22,936 nucleotides of DNA from JANLSO01 sp031362405. GTDB taxonomy: Bacteria > Actinomycetota > Thermoleophilia > Miltoncostaeales > Miltoncostaeaceae. The notes below the pieces were generated by a model. The model did not search any database. It had not been told where the DNA came from and saw only the letters and a program-made list of their open reading frames with translations. Positions within the stretch are counted from its first letter, which is position 1. Each line of letters begins with the position of its first letter. Positions 6,241 through 14,367 of the stretch are shown here, piece after piece. Position numbers and translations under genes: made by a program. The stretch lies in assembly GCA_031362405.1 (NCBI GenBank), contig JANLSO010000174.1:1-22936 (forward strand), written 5' to 3'.

Positions 6241-7518
6241 CTAGGCGGCGGCGTCCCGCTCGTAGCTCAGCAGGCGGTTGTCGTGCATCGTCTCCAGGAG
6301 TTCGCACAGAGGCGCGGGCCGGGCGAGGAAGAAGCCCTGGCCGCCACCGATACCCAGATCGTGAAGTACCGACAGTTCCTCGGCGTTCTCGACGCCCTCG
6401 GCCACGATGCGGGCGTTCATCTGGCCCGAGAACGTGACGAGCGCGGCGGCGAACGCCCGCTGGCTGGCGTCGAGATCGATACCCGCGACGAGATCGCGGT
6501 CGAGCTTGATGACGTCGGGTGTCAGGCGCAGGATGTGCGCGAAGCTCGAAAAGCCCGCCCCGGCGTCATCGATCGCGAGGCGATAGCCCTCGCGCCGCAG
6601 GCCGGCGAGCTTCTCGCTCAAAGGTGCGTAGTCAACGACCTCGGTGTGCTCGGTCAGCTCGATGACGATTCGCGTGGCCGGAGCACCGGCTACCGTCGCG
6701 CGGAAGTCGGGTGACATCAGCGCGGCCGGCGAGAAGTTGATGGAAACGTAGGCGTCGGCGGGCACCTCGTCGAGGTGCTCGATGGCGGCGCGGGCCGCGG
6801 CGAGCTCCAGCTCGACACCCAAGCCCACCTCGGCCGCTTCGGCGAACCAGACGTTCGGCGGGCGCCGCGGCTCACCGGCGAAGCGCGACAGCGCCTCGAA
6901 CCCGACGATGGAGTGCGTCGCCAGGTCGAAGATCGGCTGAAAGATGATGTTCACGCCGTCGCGGAGGGCACCCTCGATGCGGGCCATGCGCTCAGCCCGA
7001 GTGGCGGCGAGCTCATCGCGATGGGCGAGGTGCTCGCCCATCATCTGGGCAAGAGCGTTCAGGAACTTGGCGTCGCGCGGGCCCAGCGACTCGTGCGCTT
7101 CGTGGCTGACGCAGCACAGGCTCCCGTAGAGTTCCCCGTTCGGCAGCGAGATCGGGACTCCGATATAGGCGCCGATGTCGGCCGCTTCGGTCAGCGGGAG
7201 GCTCTTCAGATCGTCATGGGCGCGAACGTCTGCGACGAACCGACCAATGCTGCCGTCGATCATGCGCCCGCAGTAGAAATCGCTCTTTGGGGCCTGTCCA
7301 CCGACCTCGAGCCCAAAGGTACGAAAGGATCCGTCGAGGTGCTCGAAGTTCTGCATTTCGCCGTCGATGCGCGACACGACCGAGGCGTCCATCTCCAACT
7401 GTTCGCGAGCGGTCGTCAGAAGCCGCGCAATCAGCGTCTCGACGGACGTCGAGGTGTGCACGGCGCCGCCTGCGTGCGCCCCACGGTCCGGCGTATCAGA
7501 GGGTTCGTAGACGATCAT
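6241..7518 (-). CDS. GAF-EAL cyclic-di-GMP phosphodiesterase
   Basis: The 425-residue soluble protein has an N-terminal GAF sensor (about 25-170, including FYCGRMIDG and AYIGVPISLPNGELYGSLCC) and a C-terminal EAL domain (about 180-415). The catalytic set is complete: EAL at 208-210, Asn261 in SINFSP, the ELTEH block near 287-291, the Asp pair 317-318 in AIDDAGAGFSS, Lys338 in IKLDRD, Glu374 in VAEGVEN and Gln394 in GQGFFLARP. It should therefore hydrolyse c-di-GMP to pGpG, probably under control of a ligand or redox state sensed by the GAF domain, which has a Cys pair at 135-136. GAF and EAL are separated by a short helix (RDELAATRAERMARIE). The start has GAGGAG four bases upstream. It is a single gene, divergent from the LtrA gene. 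Confidence 0.93.
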   Translation of the reverse strand: MIVYEPSDTPDRGAHAGGAVHTSTSVETLIARLLTTAREQLEMDASVVSRIDGEMQNFEHLDGSFRTFGLEVGGQAPKSDFYCGRMIDGSIGRFVADVRAHDDLKSLPLTEAADIGAYIGVPISLPNGELYGSLCCVSHEAHESLGPRDAKFLNALAQMMGEHLAHRDELAATRAERMARIEGALRDGVNIIFQPIFDLATHSIVGFEALSRFAGEPRRPPNVWFAEAAEVGLGVELELAAARAAIEHLDEVPADAYVSINFSPAALMSPDFRATVAGAPATRIVIELTEHTEVVDYAPLSEKLAGLRREGYRLAIDDAGAGFSSFAHILRLTPDVIKLDRDLVAGIDLDASQRAFAAALVTFSGQMNARIVAEGVENAEELSVLHDLGIGGGQGFFLARPAPLCELLETMHDNRLLSYERDAAA

Positions 7519-7642
7519 GCGGCTCCTCGGGGGCGTCCCTTCCCTGGTCGTATCGGCACCACCTCGTCAATCGATAAGCCTGCGGCAGGGTCGGATCGCC
7601 ACTGACCGGGCGACGACCGGGCGATTCGGCTTGAATCCCCAC
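7519..7642. promoter_or_regulatory. Divergent intergenic region of the EAL and LtrA genes
   Basis: These 124 bp separate two divergent starts and must hold both promoters. The minus-strand gene has CTCCTC (read GAGGAG) at 7523-7528. I see no convincing -35/-10 pair or operator palindrome, and no Shine-Dalgarno sequence in front of the plus-strand ATG at 7643. Confidence 0.4.
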
Positions 7643-8806
7643 ATGGCGGTCGCGGTCGACACCCCCGAGGAGCACTTCGAGAGCGAGCAGAAGGTCACGC
7701 CGCTCGAGCTCTTTTTCGACCTCGTCTTTGTGTTCGCGCTGACGCAGGTGACGACGCTCTTGGCAAACGACCTCACCGGCCAGGGCGTCGCACGCGGGAT
7801 GCTCATGCTGGCGGCCCTCTGGTGGGCGTGGACCGGTTATGCCTGGCTGACGAATGAGATCGACCCTGACGCGACGATCTCGCGCCTCGTCGTGTTTGCG
7901 GCGGCAACGGCGTTTCTGATCGCGTCGCTCGCCGTTCCCGCGGCATTCGACGACGACGCCCTGGCCTTCTCCATCGCGTACTTCGTTGTTCGGGCCCTGC
8001 AGATCGGACTCTTCGTCGTCGGCACCCGCGACACTCCCGACGTTCAACGAGCGTTTCTGCGCATCATTCCCGGCCTTGTCCTGTCGCCGGTGATGCTCAT
8101 CGGGGCGTCGTTCGCCGATGGATGGACGCAGATCGCGATCTGGGCACTGGCGCTGACGATCGACTTCGGGGCGCCCCTTGTGGCGAGCAATGAGGGATAT
8201 GACGTCTCGGCCGGGCACTTCGCCGAGCGCCATGGGCTGATCATCATCATCGCTTTGGGTGAGTCGATCGTGTCGGTCGGAGCCGGCGCCGCCGAACTTC
8301 CGATCGATCTCCCGCTCATCGGGGCCGCCGTGTGCGCCATGGCGATCTCCGCGTCTCTTTGGTGGGCGTACTTCGATGTGCCTGCGCTCGTGGCCGAGCG
8401 GCGGCTGAGTCGGGCGACCGGTCGCGAGCGATCGTCGCTCGCGCGTGACTCGTACTCGTACCTTCATCTTCCGATGATCGCCGGAGTGGTCCTGCTCGCC
8501 CTGGGGATCAAGAAGAGTTTGCCCCACCTCGGCGACCCCCTCGACGTGATTCCCTCCATCGCCTTGTCTGGGGGCGTGGGCCTTTACTTCGTCGCCCATA
8601 TTCTCTTCCGGCTGCGCAACGTCCGCACCTACAACGGGCGGCGGATCGTCATCGCCGGTTCGTTCCTCGCGCTGATCCCGCTGGCGACGACGGTACCCGC
8701 GCTCGTTTCGCTGGTGATCCTCACGGCCATCTGCGTCGGGCAGACCGCGTACGAGGCGATCCACTTCAAAGACGCCCGCGCGCGGATGAGGACGCCCAAC
8801 CCGTGA
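7643..8806 (+). CDS. ltrA: LtrA family (low temperature requirement A) membrane protein
   Basis: The 387-residue protein opens with a short acidic tail and then the family hallmark VTPLELFFDLVFVFALTQ, followed by about ten hydrophobic segments. The second hallmark, AERHGLIIIIALGESIVS, lies near residues 192-210. LtrA was named in Listeria, where disruption gave a low-temperature growth defect; the biochemical function remains unclear. I chose ATG 7643 because the family motif follows within 17 residues. The in-frame ATG 7517 would add 42 Arg/Ser-rich residues and overlap the start of the divergent gene. The stop overlaps the next start by four bases (GTGA), so it is coupled to the exporter gene. 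Confidence 0.9.
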   Translation: MAVAVDTPEEHFESEQKVTPLELFFDLVFVFALTQVTTLLANDLTGQGVARGMLMLAALWWAWTGYAWLTNEIDPDATISRLVVFAAATAFLIASLAVPAAFDDDALAFSIAYFVVRALQIGLFVVGTRDTPDVQRAFLRIIPGLVLSPVMLIGASFADGWTQIAIWALALTIDFGAPLVASNEGYDVSAGHFAERHGLIIIIALGESIVSVGAGAAELPIDLPLIGAAVCAMAISASLWWAYFDVPALVAERRLSRATGRERSSLARDSYSYLHLPMIAGVVLLALGIKKSLPHLGDPLDVIPSIALSGGVGLYFVAHILFRLRNVRTYNGRRIVIAGSFLALIPLATTVPALVSLVILTAICVGQTAYEAIHFKDARARMRTPNP

Positions 8807-10290
8807 CCACCAACGGCCCGGGGTTTCACCTGAAGTCGACCGCCGGCCGGTGGGTTCTCCTCGCGACGGTGCTCGGCTCGGGCCTGGCAATGCTCGATGG
8901 AACCGTTGTGAACATCGCCCTGCCCAGTATTGGAGAGGAGTTCGATGCCGAGCTGGCGGCGCTCCAATGGACGGTCAACTCCTACACGCTGACCCTGGCA
9001 GGCCTGCTGCTTTTGGCCGGCGCCCTCGGCGATCGGTTCGGCCGGCGCAGGGTATTCATCGTCGGCGTCGTCTGGTTCACGGTTGCCTCCGTGATCTGCG
9101 CGGTCTCCCCGAGTGTGGAGTTTTTGATCGGGGCCCGGGCGCTTCAGGGGGTCGGGGCGGCCCTGCTGACCCCCGGGAGCCTGGCGATCATCGAAGCCAC
9201 GTTCCGAAAGGAGGATCGTGGCGCGGCGATCGGTGCCTGGTCAGGCCTTGGTGGCGTGGCGATCGCCATTGGCCCCTTTGTGGGCGGTTACCTGATCGAC
9301 GCGGTCTCGTGGCGGCTGATCTTTCTGATCAACGTGCCTCTGGCGGCGATCGTTCTCTGGGCGGCGATCCGCCATGTTCCCGAGACGAAAGACGAAACCG
9401 CCGCCGACCGGCCCATCGACATCACCGGGGCGGTACTCGCCGCCGTGGCCCTCGCCGGAATCACCTTGGCGCTCACCGATGGAGCGCAGAAGGGCTGGGG
9501 ATCGCCGTTCATCCTCGTGAGCCTTATCGGAGGAATCGCCGCTTTAGCCGGGTTCTTCGCGGTGCAGGCGCGCAGCACCCATCCGATGATGCCGCTCGGT
9601 CTGTTCAGAACCCGTCAGTTCAGTGCCGCCAACGCGATGACGTTCGTGGTTTATGCCGCGCTCGCGGCGAACCTCTTTCTGCTGCCGATTCAGCTGCAGC
9701 AGGTCTCCGGGTACACGCCCCTGCAGGCCGGGGCGTCGCTGATCCCCATCACGATCGTGATGCTGCTGCTGTCCGCGCGCTCGGGTCGCCTCGCTGGGCG
9801 CATCGGCCCGCGTCTGCAGATGACCGTCGGGCCGCTGATCGCCGCGGTGGGAATGCTTCTCCTCACGCGCGTCGGGCCGGACGTCAGTTACGTGGCCGAT
9901 CTGCTGCCGGCACTCCTCGTCTACGGAGTCGGCCTTGCGATCGTCGTCGCTCCACTGACCGCGACGGTGATGGGAACCGTCGACGAACGCTTCGCGGGCG
10001 TGGCGTCGGCGATCAACAACGACGTCTCCCGCGTCGCGGGTCTGGTTGCGGTCGCCGTCGTTCCGTTGGCGGCCGGGATCACCGGCGGTGACTACCGGCA
10101 GCCATCAGCCTTTGACGATGGCTTCGAGCGGTCGATGGTGATCACTGCCGCGCTGTGCGCGACCGGAGGGATCGTCTCGTTTTTCACGATTCGCAACCCA
10201 CCACCGGCGCCGAAGCCTGAGGCCGAGCACTTCACCCATTGCGGTCTGGACGGGCCACCCTTGCGTGAGACCGCGATCGGCGCGTCGTGA
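8803..10290 (+). CDS. DHA2-family (EmrB/QacA) MFS drug exporter
   Basis: A 495-residue integral membrane protein with about 14 helices, as expected for the DHA2 group. The first helix carries motif D1/C-like LAMLDGTVVNIALPSIGEEF, then LQWTVNSYTLTLAGLLLLAGALGDRFGRRR (motif A is GDRFGRRR), then FLIGARALQGVGAALLTPGSLAII and SGLGGVAIAIGPFVGGYLID (motif C). It probably exports small hydrophobic or cationic compounds using the proton gradient; no substrate can be named. The short C-terminal tail (PPAPKPEAEHFTHCGLDGPP) is polar. Start GTG 8803 overlaps the LtrA stop; its own stop overlaps the GTG of the broken oxidoreductase, so three genes once formed a tightly coupled set. No TetR/MarR regulator is adjacent. 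Confidence 0.93.
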   Translation: MTTNGPGFHLKSTAGRWVLLATVLGSGLAMLDGTVVNIALPSIGEEFDAELAALQWTVNSYTLTLAGLLLLAGALGDRFGRRRVFIVGVVWFTVASVICAVSPSVEFLIGARALQGVGAALLTPGSLAIIEATFRKEDRGAAIGAWSGLGGVAIAIGPFVGGYLIDAVSWRLIFLINVPLAAIVLWAAIRHVPETKDETAADRPIDITGAVLAAVALAGITLALTDGAQKGWGSPFILVSLIGGIAALAGFFAVQARSTHPMMPLGLFRTRQFSAANAMTFVVYAALAANLFLLPIQLQQVSGYTPLQAGASLIPITIVMLLLSARSGRLAGRIGPRLQMTVGPLIAAVGMLLLTRVGPDVSYVADLLPALLVYGVGLAIVVAPLTATVMGTVDERFAGVASAINNDVSRVAGLVAVAVVPLAAGITGGDYRQPSAFDDGFERSMVITAALCATGGIVSFFTIRNPPPAPKPEAEHFTHCGLDGPPLRETAIGAS

Positions 10291-11355
10291 GCGCGAGCCG
10301 CCTGCGCTTCGGGGTCTTCATGGTGCCGTTTCACGCCGTCGGCGAGAACCCGACCCTCACCCTCGAACGCGATCTGGAGTTGATCGGGTACCTCGACACC
10401 CTCGGCTTCGACGAGGCGTGGGTCGGCGAACACCACAGCACCGGATGGGAGACGATCGCCTCACCCGAGCTGTTCCTCGCCGTCGGTCGCCGAGCGCACG
10501 CGACACATCAGGCTCGGCACCGGCGCCGTGAGCCTGCCGTACCACCAGCCGCTGATGGTCGCCGACCGGATCATGCTGCTCGACCACCTGACCCCCGGGC
10601 GGATCATGTTCGGCGTCGGGCCCGGCGGCCACATCACCGACGCGATGATGCTCGGTATCGACCCCGACCTGCTGCGAATGAGGATGGCCGAAGCTCTCGG
10701 GGTGATCGTGCGGCTGATGACGACTCGACGCCCCTCGCGGTCGAGAGCGACTGGTTCACGCTTCGCGACGCGGTGCTTAGTTGCGCCCGTTCCAGCACCC
10801 TCATCCACCGCTCGCGGTGACCAGCCTGGAATCGCCTGCCGGGATGGCCCTCGCCGGTGCCCACGGGCCGGTGTCCTTTCGCTCACGGCCGCGCAGGCGG
10901 ACGGATCGCCCGTCGATCTGTGCGCGCAGTGTCAGGTCGCCGAGGCCGCCGCCGCGGTAGCGGGGCGGACGATGCGTCGAGGGGACTGGCGCCTGGTGAT
11001 TCCCATGCATATCGCTGAAACCCCCGAGCAGCCCTGTGTTCGGTCCTGCGGAGAGGATTGTTGAGCAGATGGCCGAACGCGACCGTTGGGTGATCGGCAC
11101 CTCCGACGATGTGATCGCCGCGATCCGGAACCTCAAGGACGCATGTGGCGGCTCGGGTGCCTGTTGGTCTGGGCTCACGAGTGGGCGACGTGGCCGGCGG
11201 TGAAACGCAGCACGACCTGATCGCCCGCTGCGTGATCCCACACTTCCCGGGATCGCTCGCGGGGATCCCGTCCTCGAACGCCGTCGCCCAGGCCCCGCAT
11301 CACGGAGACCCACCTCCTTCGCGCCGCGGCCACCGTAAGGGCGCGCCAGCAATAG
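10287..11355 (+). pseudogene. LLM-class flavin-dependent monooxygenase, broken by many frameshifts
   Basis: The start is intact (GTG 10287 overlapping the exporter stop) and reads RLRFGVFMVPFHAVGENP, FDEAWVGEHHSTGWETIASPELFLA, a clear limonene-monooxygenase/luciferase-like start. Homology then moves between frames: an extra base near 10483; single bases missing near 10722, 10778 and 10867; an indel near 11030-11054; and missing bases near 11150 and 11212. Pieces in order include AERTRHIRLGTGAVSLPYHQ, LTPGRIMFGVGPGGH, TPLAVESDWFTLRDAVL, ESPAGMALAGAHG, WRLVIPMHIAETPEQ, RWVIGTSDDVIAAI, LLVWAHEWATW and CVIPHFPGSLAGIPSSN. The pieces cover nearly the full length, but no frame can give an active enzyme. 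The end is set at TAG 11353-11355 of the last consistent frame. In life it would have been a flavin-dependent oxygenase of unknown substrate. Confidence 0.85.
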
Positions 11356-11377
11356 GGGCAACGGCCGTCCCGCCGCG

Positions 11378-11420
11378 GCGAACGCATAGATCGGTGCCCG
11401 GCACCGATCTATGCGTTCGC
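11378..11420. repeat. 43-bp near-perfect palindrome with GGTGCC-C-GGCACC core
   Basis: Two 21-base arms (11378-11398 and 11400-11420) are exact reverse complements around a single central C at 11399. The inner part is CGGTGCC-C-GGCACCG, the outer part GCGAACGCATAGAT and its complement. The core matches the one at 6194-6206, while the arms are unrelated. It starts 22 nt after the end of the decayed oxidoreductase gene, with no T-run, so a terminator or a REP-like/mobile palindromic element are both possible. Confidence 0.8.
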
Positions 11421-11469
11421 TCAAGAAGATCGCACGCAGCCTGCCCGATCACTGGCCATCCCGAATGAG

Positions 11470-11604
11470 GTGACCACGATCGAGTCGCCGGGTAAACGCC
11501 GCGATTACGACGTGCGGCTGGTCAAAAGGGATCTTCCGTCGTCTGGAGGCCTTGACGACGACGGCCTTGCCCTTGAGTATGCGTACAGCTTATTACTGAT
11601 ATAA
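11470..11604 (+). other. Small open frame of 44 residues, doubtful
   Basis: From GTG 11470 to TAA 11602-11604 the frame reads VTTIESPGKRRDYDVRLVKR and ends in EYAYSLLLI. There is no ribosome binding site and no recognised family. Its 3' end runs into the AT-rich putative promoter of the sulfate operon. It could be the remnant of a lost gene or chance. Confidence 0.15.
11567..11604 (+). promoter_or_regulatory. Possible promoter of the sulfate importer operon
   Basis: An AT-rich island stands out in GC-rich surroundings. Possible sigma-70-like pairs are TTGCCC (11567-11572) with TATTAC (11591-11596), and TTGAGT (11573-11578) with TGATAT (11597-11602), both with 18-nt spacers. Either would give a leader of roughly 110 nt that includes both hairpins below. 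Confidence 0.35.
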
Positions 11605-11612
11605 GTTACAGC

Positions 11613-11680
11613 AGCTGACTGAGACCGGCCTTCGCTCTCCAGTTAGCTCCGCCCTCCCCGCGGCAACGGGGAGGGCGGAG
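11613..11680 (+). promoter_or_regulatory. Structured leader of the sulfate operon: two adjacent hairpins
   Basis: Hairpin 1 pairs AGCTGACTG (11613-11621) with CAGTTAGCT (11640-11648), nine pairs including one G-U, extendable by three more across a one-base bulge. Hairpin 2 pairs CTCCGCCCTCCCCG (11647-11660) with CGGGGAGGGCGGAG (11667-11680), 14 perfect pairs with loop CGGCAA. The two stems share bases 11647-11648. Hairpin 2 ends 42 nt before the start codon and is followed by a weak T-containing stretch (TCGTT). This could be an attenuator or an undescribed sulfur-responsive leader; it does not match a riboswitch I know. Confidence 0.45.
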
Positions 11681-11710
11681 TCGTTCCACCCGCTTGGCCC
11701 CGAATCGACC

Positions 11711-11716
11711 AAGGAG
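11711..11716 (+). promoter_or_regulatory. Ribosome binding site of the sulfate-binding protein
   Basis: AAGGAG lies 6 nt before GTG 11723 and fixes that start. Confidence 0.75.
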
Positions 11717-11722
11717 TGATCC

Positions 11723-12739
11723 GTGATTGTACGTCGCGTCCAGTGGGCGTCTCTTCTCGTTGTGTCCGCCGTGATTGCGATCACCGCTGCTGCGGCCGGA
11801 TGCGGTAACTCGAGCGATGCCGCGGAGGGCAGCTCAAAGCTCACGCTCGTCGCCTACTCGACCCCGCGCGAGGCGTACGAAGCCCTGATCCCAAAGTTCC
11901 AGGCAACCCCCGCGGGTAAAGGCGTCACGTTCGAGCAGTCGTACGGGAGTTCCGGCGAGCAGAGCCGGGCGGTCGAGGCGGGCCTCGCCGCCGACGTCGT
12001 CGCGTTCTCCCTGGAGCCCGACATGAGTCGCTTGGTCGACTCCGGACAGGTGGCGCCCGACTGGAACGGTGGGCCCCACAAGGGCATCGTCACCGACTCG
12101 ATCGTCGTTCTGGCAGTCCGGAAGGGAAACCCCAAGAAGATCACGGGGTGGGACGACCTTCTGCGCGACGACGTGGACGTTTTGACGCCGAACATCTTCA
12201 CCTCCGGTGGGGCGAAGTGGAACACGATGGCCGCGTACGGCGCGCAGATCGAAAGCGGCAAGACGCCGGCGCAGGCCCTTGAGTACCTCACTGCGATGTA
12301 CAAGAACGTGAAGGTGCAGGACAAGAGCGCGCGAGAGTCCCTTCAGACCTTCATCGGTGGCACGGGGGATGTGCTCTTGGCCTACGAGAACGAGGCGATC
12401 CTCGCCCAAGAGAACGGCGAGAACGTCGACTACGTCGTCCCCGCCGAGACGATCCTCATCGAGAACCCGGTCGCGGCGGTGTCAACGAGCCAGAACCGGG
12501 ACGCGGCGAAGGCGTTCGTCACGTTCCTGGGCTCGGACGCCGCACAGACGACCTTCGGCGAGCAGGGCTATCGACCGGTCGTTGCGAGCGTTGCCGCGGG
12601 CTTCGATTTCCCGAAGCCGCCCAAGCTCTTCACGATCTCCGACCTGGGTGGTTGGTCCACGGTGAACAACGAGTTCTTCAACCGTGAGAACGGAAGCGTG
12701 TCGAAGATCCTGCTCGGCCAAGGTGTCCCCACTGAGTAG
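11723..12739 (+). CDS. cysP: Sulfate ABC transporter, substrate-binding lipoprotein
   Basis: The 338-residue protein has an N-terminal lipoprotein signal (IVRRVQWASLL, a hydrophobic stretch, AAAAGC with Cys27). The mature part matches the Sbp/CysP sulfate-binding family: LTLVAYSTPREAYEALIPKF, VTFEQSYGSSGEQSRAV, AADVVAFSLEPDMSRLVD, DSIVVLAVRKGNPK, TPNIFTSGGAKWN, and GTGDVLLAYENEA. The SYGSSGEQSR loop and the SGGAKWN loop are the segments that hold the sulfate oxyanion through backbone NH groups and Ser side chains. Operon context with CysT, CysW and CysA supports sulfate/thiosulfate over molybdate. The cysP/sbp distinction (thiosulfate or sulfate preference) cannot be made here, so the symbol is nominal. 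GTG start with a strong ribosome binding site. Confidence 0.93.
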   Translation: MIVRRVQWASLLVVSAVIAITAAAAGCGNSSDAAEGSSKLTLVAYSTPREAYEALIPKFQATPAGKGVTFEQSYGSSGEQSRAVEAGLAADVVAFSLEPDMSRLVDSGQVAPDWNGGPHKGIVTDSIVVLAVRKGNPKKITGWDDLLRDDVDVLTPNIFTSGGAKWNTMAAYGAQIESGKTPAQALEYLTAMYKNVKVQDKSARESLQTFIGGTGDVLLAYENEAILAQENGENVDYVVPAETILIENPVAAVSTSQNRDAAKAFVTFLGSDAAQTTFGEQGYRPVVASVAAGFDFPKPPKLFTISDLGGWSTVNNEFFNRENGSVSKILLGQGVPTE

Positions 12740-13580
12740 GGCCGCCGCGAACGCCGTTTCACACCGGGGGCGCGGGGTGACCCGTGCCCCCGGGACGTCG
12801 ACATACCGCGCGCTCGGGTTGGGCATCTCTGCGACGTTCATCAGCGTCGTGGTGCTTATCCCTCTTGCCGCGCTGGTCTGGACGTCGGTCGCCGATGGTG
12901 GCGACAGCTTTTGGGCCGCGGTGACGAGCCCGCCGGCGCTCGCATCGCTGAGGCTTACGGTGATGGTGTCGCTTGGGGCAACAATCGTGAACGCGTTCAT
13001 GGGGACGCTCGTGGCCTGGGTGCTCGTGCGCGACCGATTTTGGGGTCGCCGGGTCGTCGACGCCCTCATCGATCTTCCGTTCGCACTTCCGACGATCGTC
13101 GCCGGCCTGACTCTCCTCGCTCTCTACGGCCCGAGGAGTCCGGTTGGGATCAATGTCGCCTACACCCGGCACGCCCTCGTCGTGGCGCTGATTTTCGTGA
13201 CCCTCCCCTTCGTGGTTCGCGCGGTGCAACCCGTGCTCATGGAGATGGATCGAGAGATGGAGGAGGCCGCCGCCTCACTCGGCGCGGGTCGCTGGGCCAT
13301 CTTTCGACGGATCGTTCTTCCCAACCTCGCACCCGCAATTCTCGGCGGCTCGGCGCTCGGGTTCGCCAAGGCGCTCGGCGAGTTCGGATCGGTGGTCCTG
13401 ATCTCGGGAAACATCCCGTTTCGCACCGAGGTCGCCTCGGTGTACATCTTCGGGCAGATCGAAAGCGGCGTTCCGCAGGCGGCCGCAGCCGTCTCGGTCG
13501 TTCTCCTTCTGGCCTCCTTGGTGCTGTTGACGGTGCTCGGTCTGCTCGAGCGACGGTGGTCACGGCATGCCCACGAGTAG
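12723..13580 (+). CDS. cysT: Sulfate ABC transporter permease CysT
   Basis: A permease with about six helices; the first reads LGISATFISVVVLIPLAALVW as in CysT/CysU. The EAA loop is REMEEAAASLGAGRWAIFRR with IVLPNLAPAI after it, and the CysT-type end GEFGSVVLISGNIPFRTEVA and YIFGQIESG is clear. It forms the heterodimeric membrane channel with CysW. The start is uncertain: GTG 12723 (285 residues) overlaps the binding-protein gene by 17 bases; GTG 12777 (267 residues) follows a G-rich stretch and lies closer to the first helix; GTG 12684 is unlikely. The stop overlaps the start of the next gene by 14 bases. Confidence 0.9.
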   Translation: MSPLSRAAANAVSHRGRGVTRAPGTSTYRALGLGISATFISVVVLIPLAALVWTSVADGGDSFWAAVTSPPALASLRLTVMVSLGATIVNAFMGTLVAWVLVRDRFWGRRVVDALIDLPFALPTIVAGLTLLALYGPRSPVGINVAYTRHALVVALIFVTLPFVVRAVQPVLMEMDREMEEAAASLGAGRWAIFRRIVLPNLAPAILGGSALGFAKALGEFGSVVLISGNIPFRTEVASVYIFGQIESGVPQAAAAVSVVLLLASLVLLTVLGLLERRWSRHAHE

Positions 13581-14367
13581 CGGTCGGGTCGCGCTGCGCT
13601 TTGTCGCCCTGGCCTACCTGGCGCTGGTGCTCATCGCCCCGATCGCATGGATCCTGATCCGGGCGTTCTCGGACGGTATGACGCCGGTGTGGGAGGCCAT
13701 CAATCGCCCGGCGTTTCTCCATGCGCTGTGGCTGACCACCGTTGTCACCCTCGTCGCGGTCCCCGCCAACGCGGTCTTCGGCGTGATCGCCGCGATGTGC
13801 GTCGCCCGACGACCGCCGGGGCGGTCGCTGCTCGCGGTGGTCGTCGACCTTCCTCTTGCGCTGTCGCCGGTGGTGGTCGGGTTGGCGTTGATACTCGCCT
13901 GGGGACGAACCGGGTGGTTCGGTGCGTGGCTCGCCGATCACGGGATCCAGATCGTCTTCTCGTTGCCGGCGATCGTCCTCGCGACGATCATCGTCTCCCT
14001 GCCCTTCGTCGCCCGCGAGCTGGTGCCGGTGCTTCGCGAGATCGGCACCGAGCAGCAGGAGGCCGCCGCCGTCCTCGGAGCGACCCCCTTCCAGACCTTC
14101 TGGAGGATCGTGCTGCCGGCGCTCCGGCATGGGTTGGCCTATGGCGTCGTCCTGACAACCGCCCGCGCGCTCGGCGAGTACGGCGCCGTGGCAGTCGTCT
14201 CGGGGAGGATCGCCCAACGCACCGAAACGCTGACGTTGCACGTCGATGAACGGTTCCAGGCATTCGATCTCACCGCGGCATACACGGCCGCGACGGTTCT
14301 CGCGCTGATGGCGGTGGTTGTGGTGGTCGTGCTCAGGTTGCTCACAAGCGAAGGAGACGGTTCATGA
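13567..14367 (+). CDS. cysW: Sulfate ABC transporter permease CysW
   Basis: A 266-residue permease beginning ATG 13567 inside the end of cysT. Helix 1 (LRFVALAYLALVLIAPIAWI) and the phrase FSDGMTPVWEAINRPAFLHAL are typical of CysW. The EAA loop is EQQEAAAVLGATPFQTFWR with IVLPALRHGLAYGV, followed by ARALGEYGAVAVVSGRIAQR and TLTLHVDERFQAFD, where CysT has GEFGSVV. Partner of CysT in the sulfate channel. Its stop overlaps the ATG of cysA (ATGA), with an AAGGAG site inside its last codons serving cysA. Confidence 0.92.
   Translation: MPTSSGRVALRFVALAYLALVLIAPIAWILIRAFSDGMTPVWEAINRPAFLHALWLTTVVTLVAVPANAVFGVIAAMCVARRPPGRSLLAVVVDLPLALSPVVVGLALILAWGRTGWFGAWLADHGIQIVFSLPAIVLATIIVSLPFVARELVPVLREIGTEQQEAAAVLGATPFQTFWRIVLPALRHGLAYGVVLTTARALGEYGAVAVVSGRIAQRTETLTLHVDERFQAFDLTAAYTAATVLALMAVVVVVVLRLLTSEGDGS

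Noticed and set aside
7496..8890. 464-codon minus-strand open frame over the LtrA gene
   Set aside because: The product is Arg/Gly/Asp-rich low-complexity sequence, while the plus strand encodes a clear LtrA membrane protein.
10287..11064. Two separate genes at 10287-10820 and 10528-11064
   Set aside because: Both frames hold successive parts of the same flavin monooxygenase, so they are fragments of one broken gene.
11378..11420. Palindrome as part of a CRISPR array or IS terminal repeat
   Set aside because: Only a single copy with one-base spacing occurs here, without spacers, transposase gene or target duplication.
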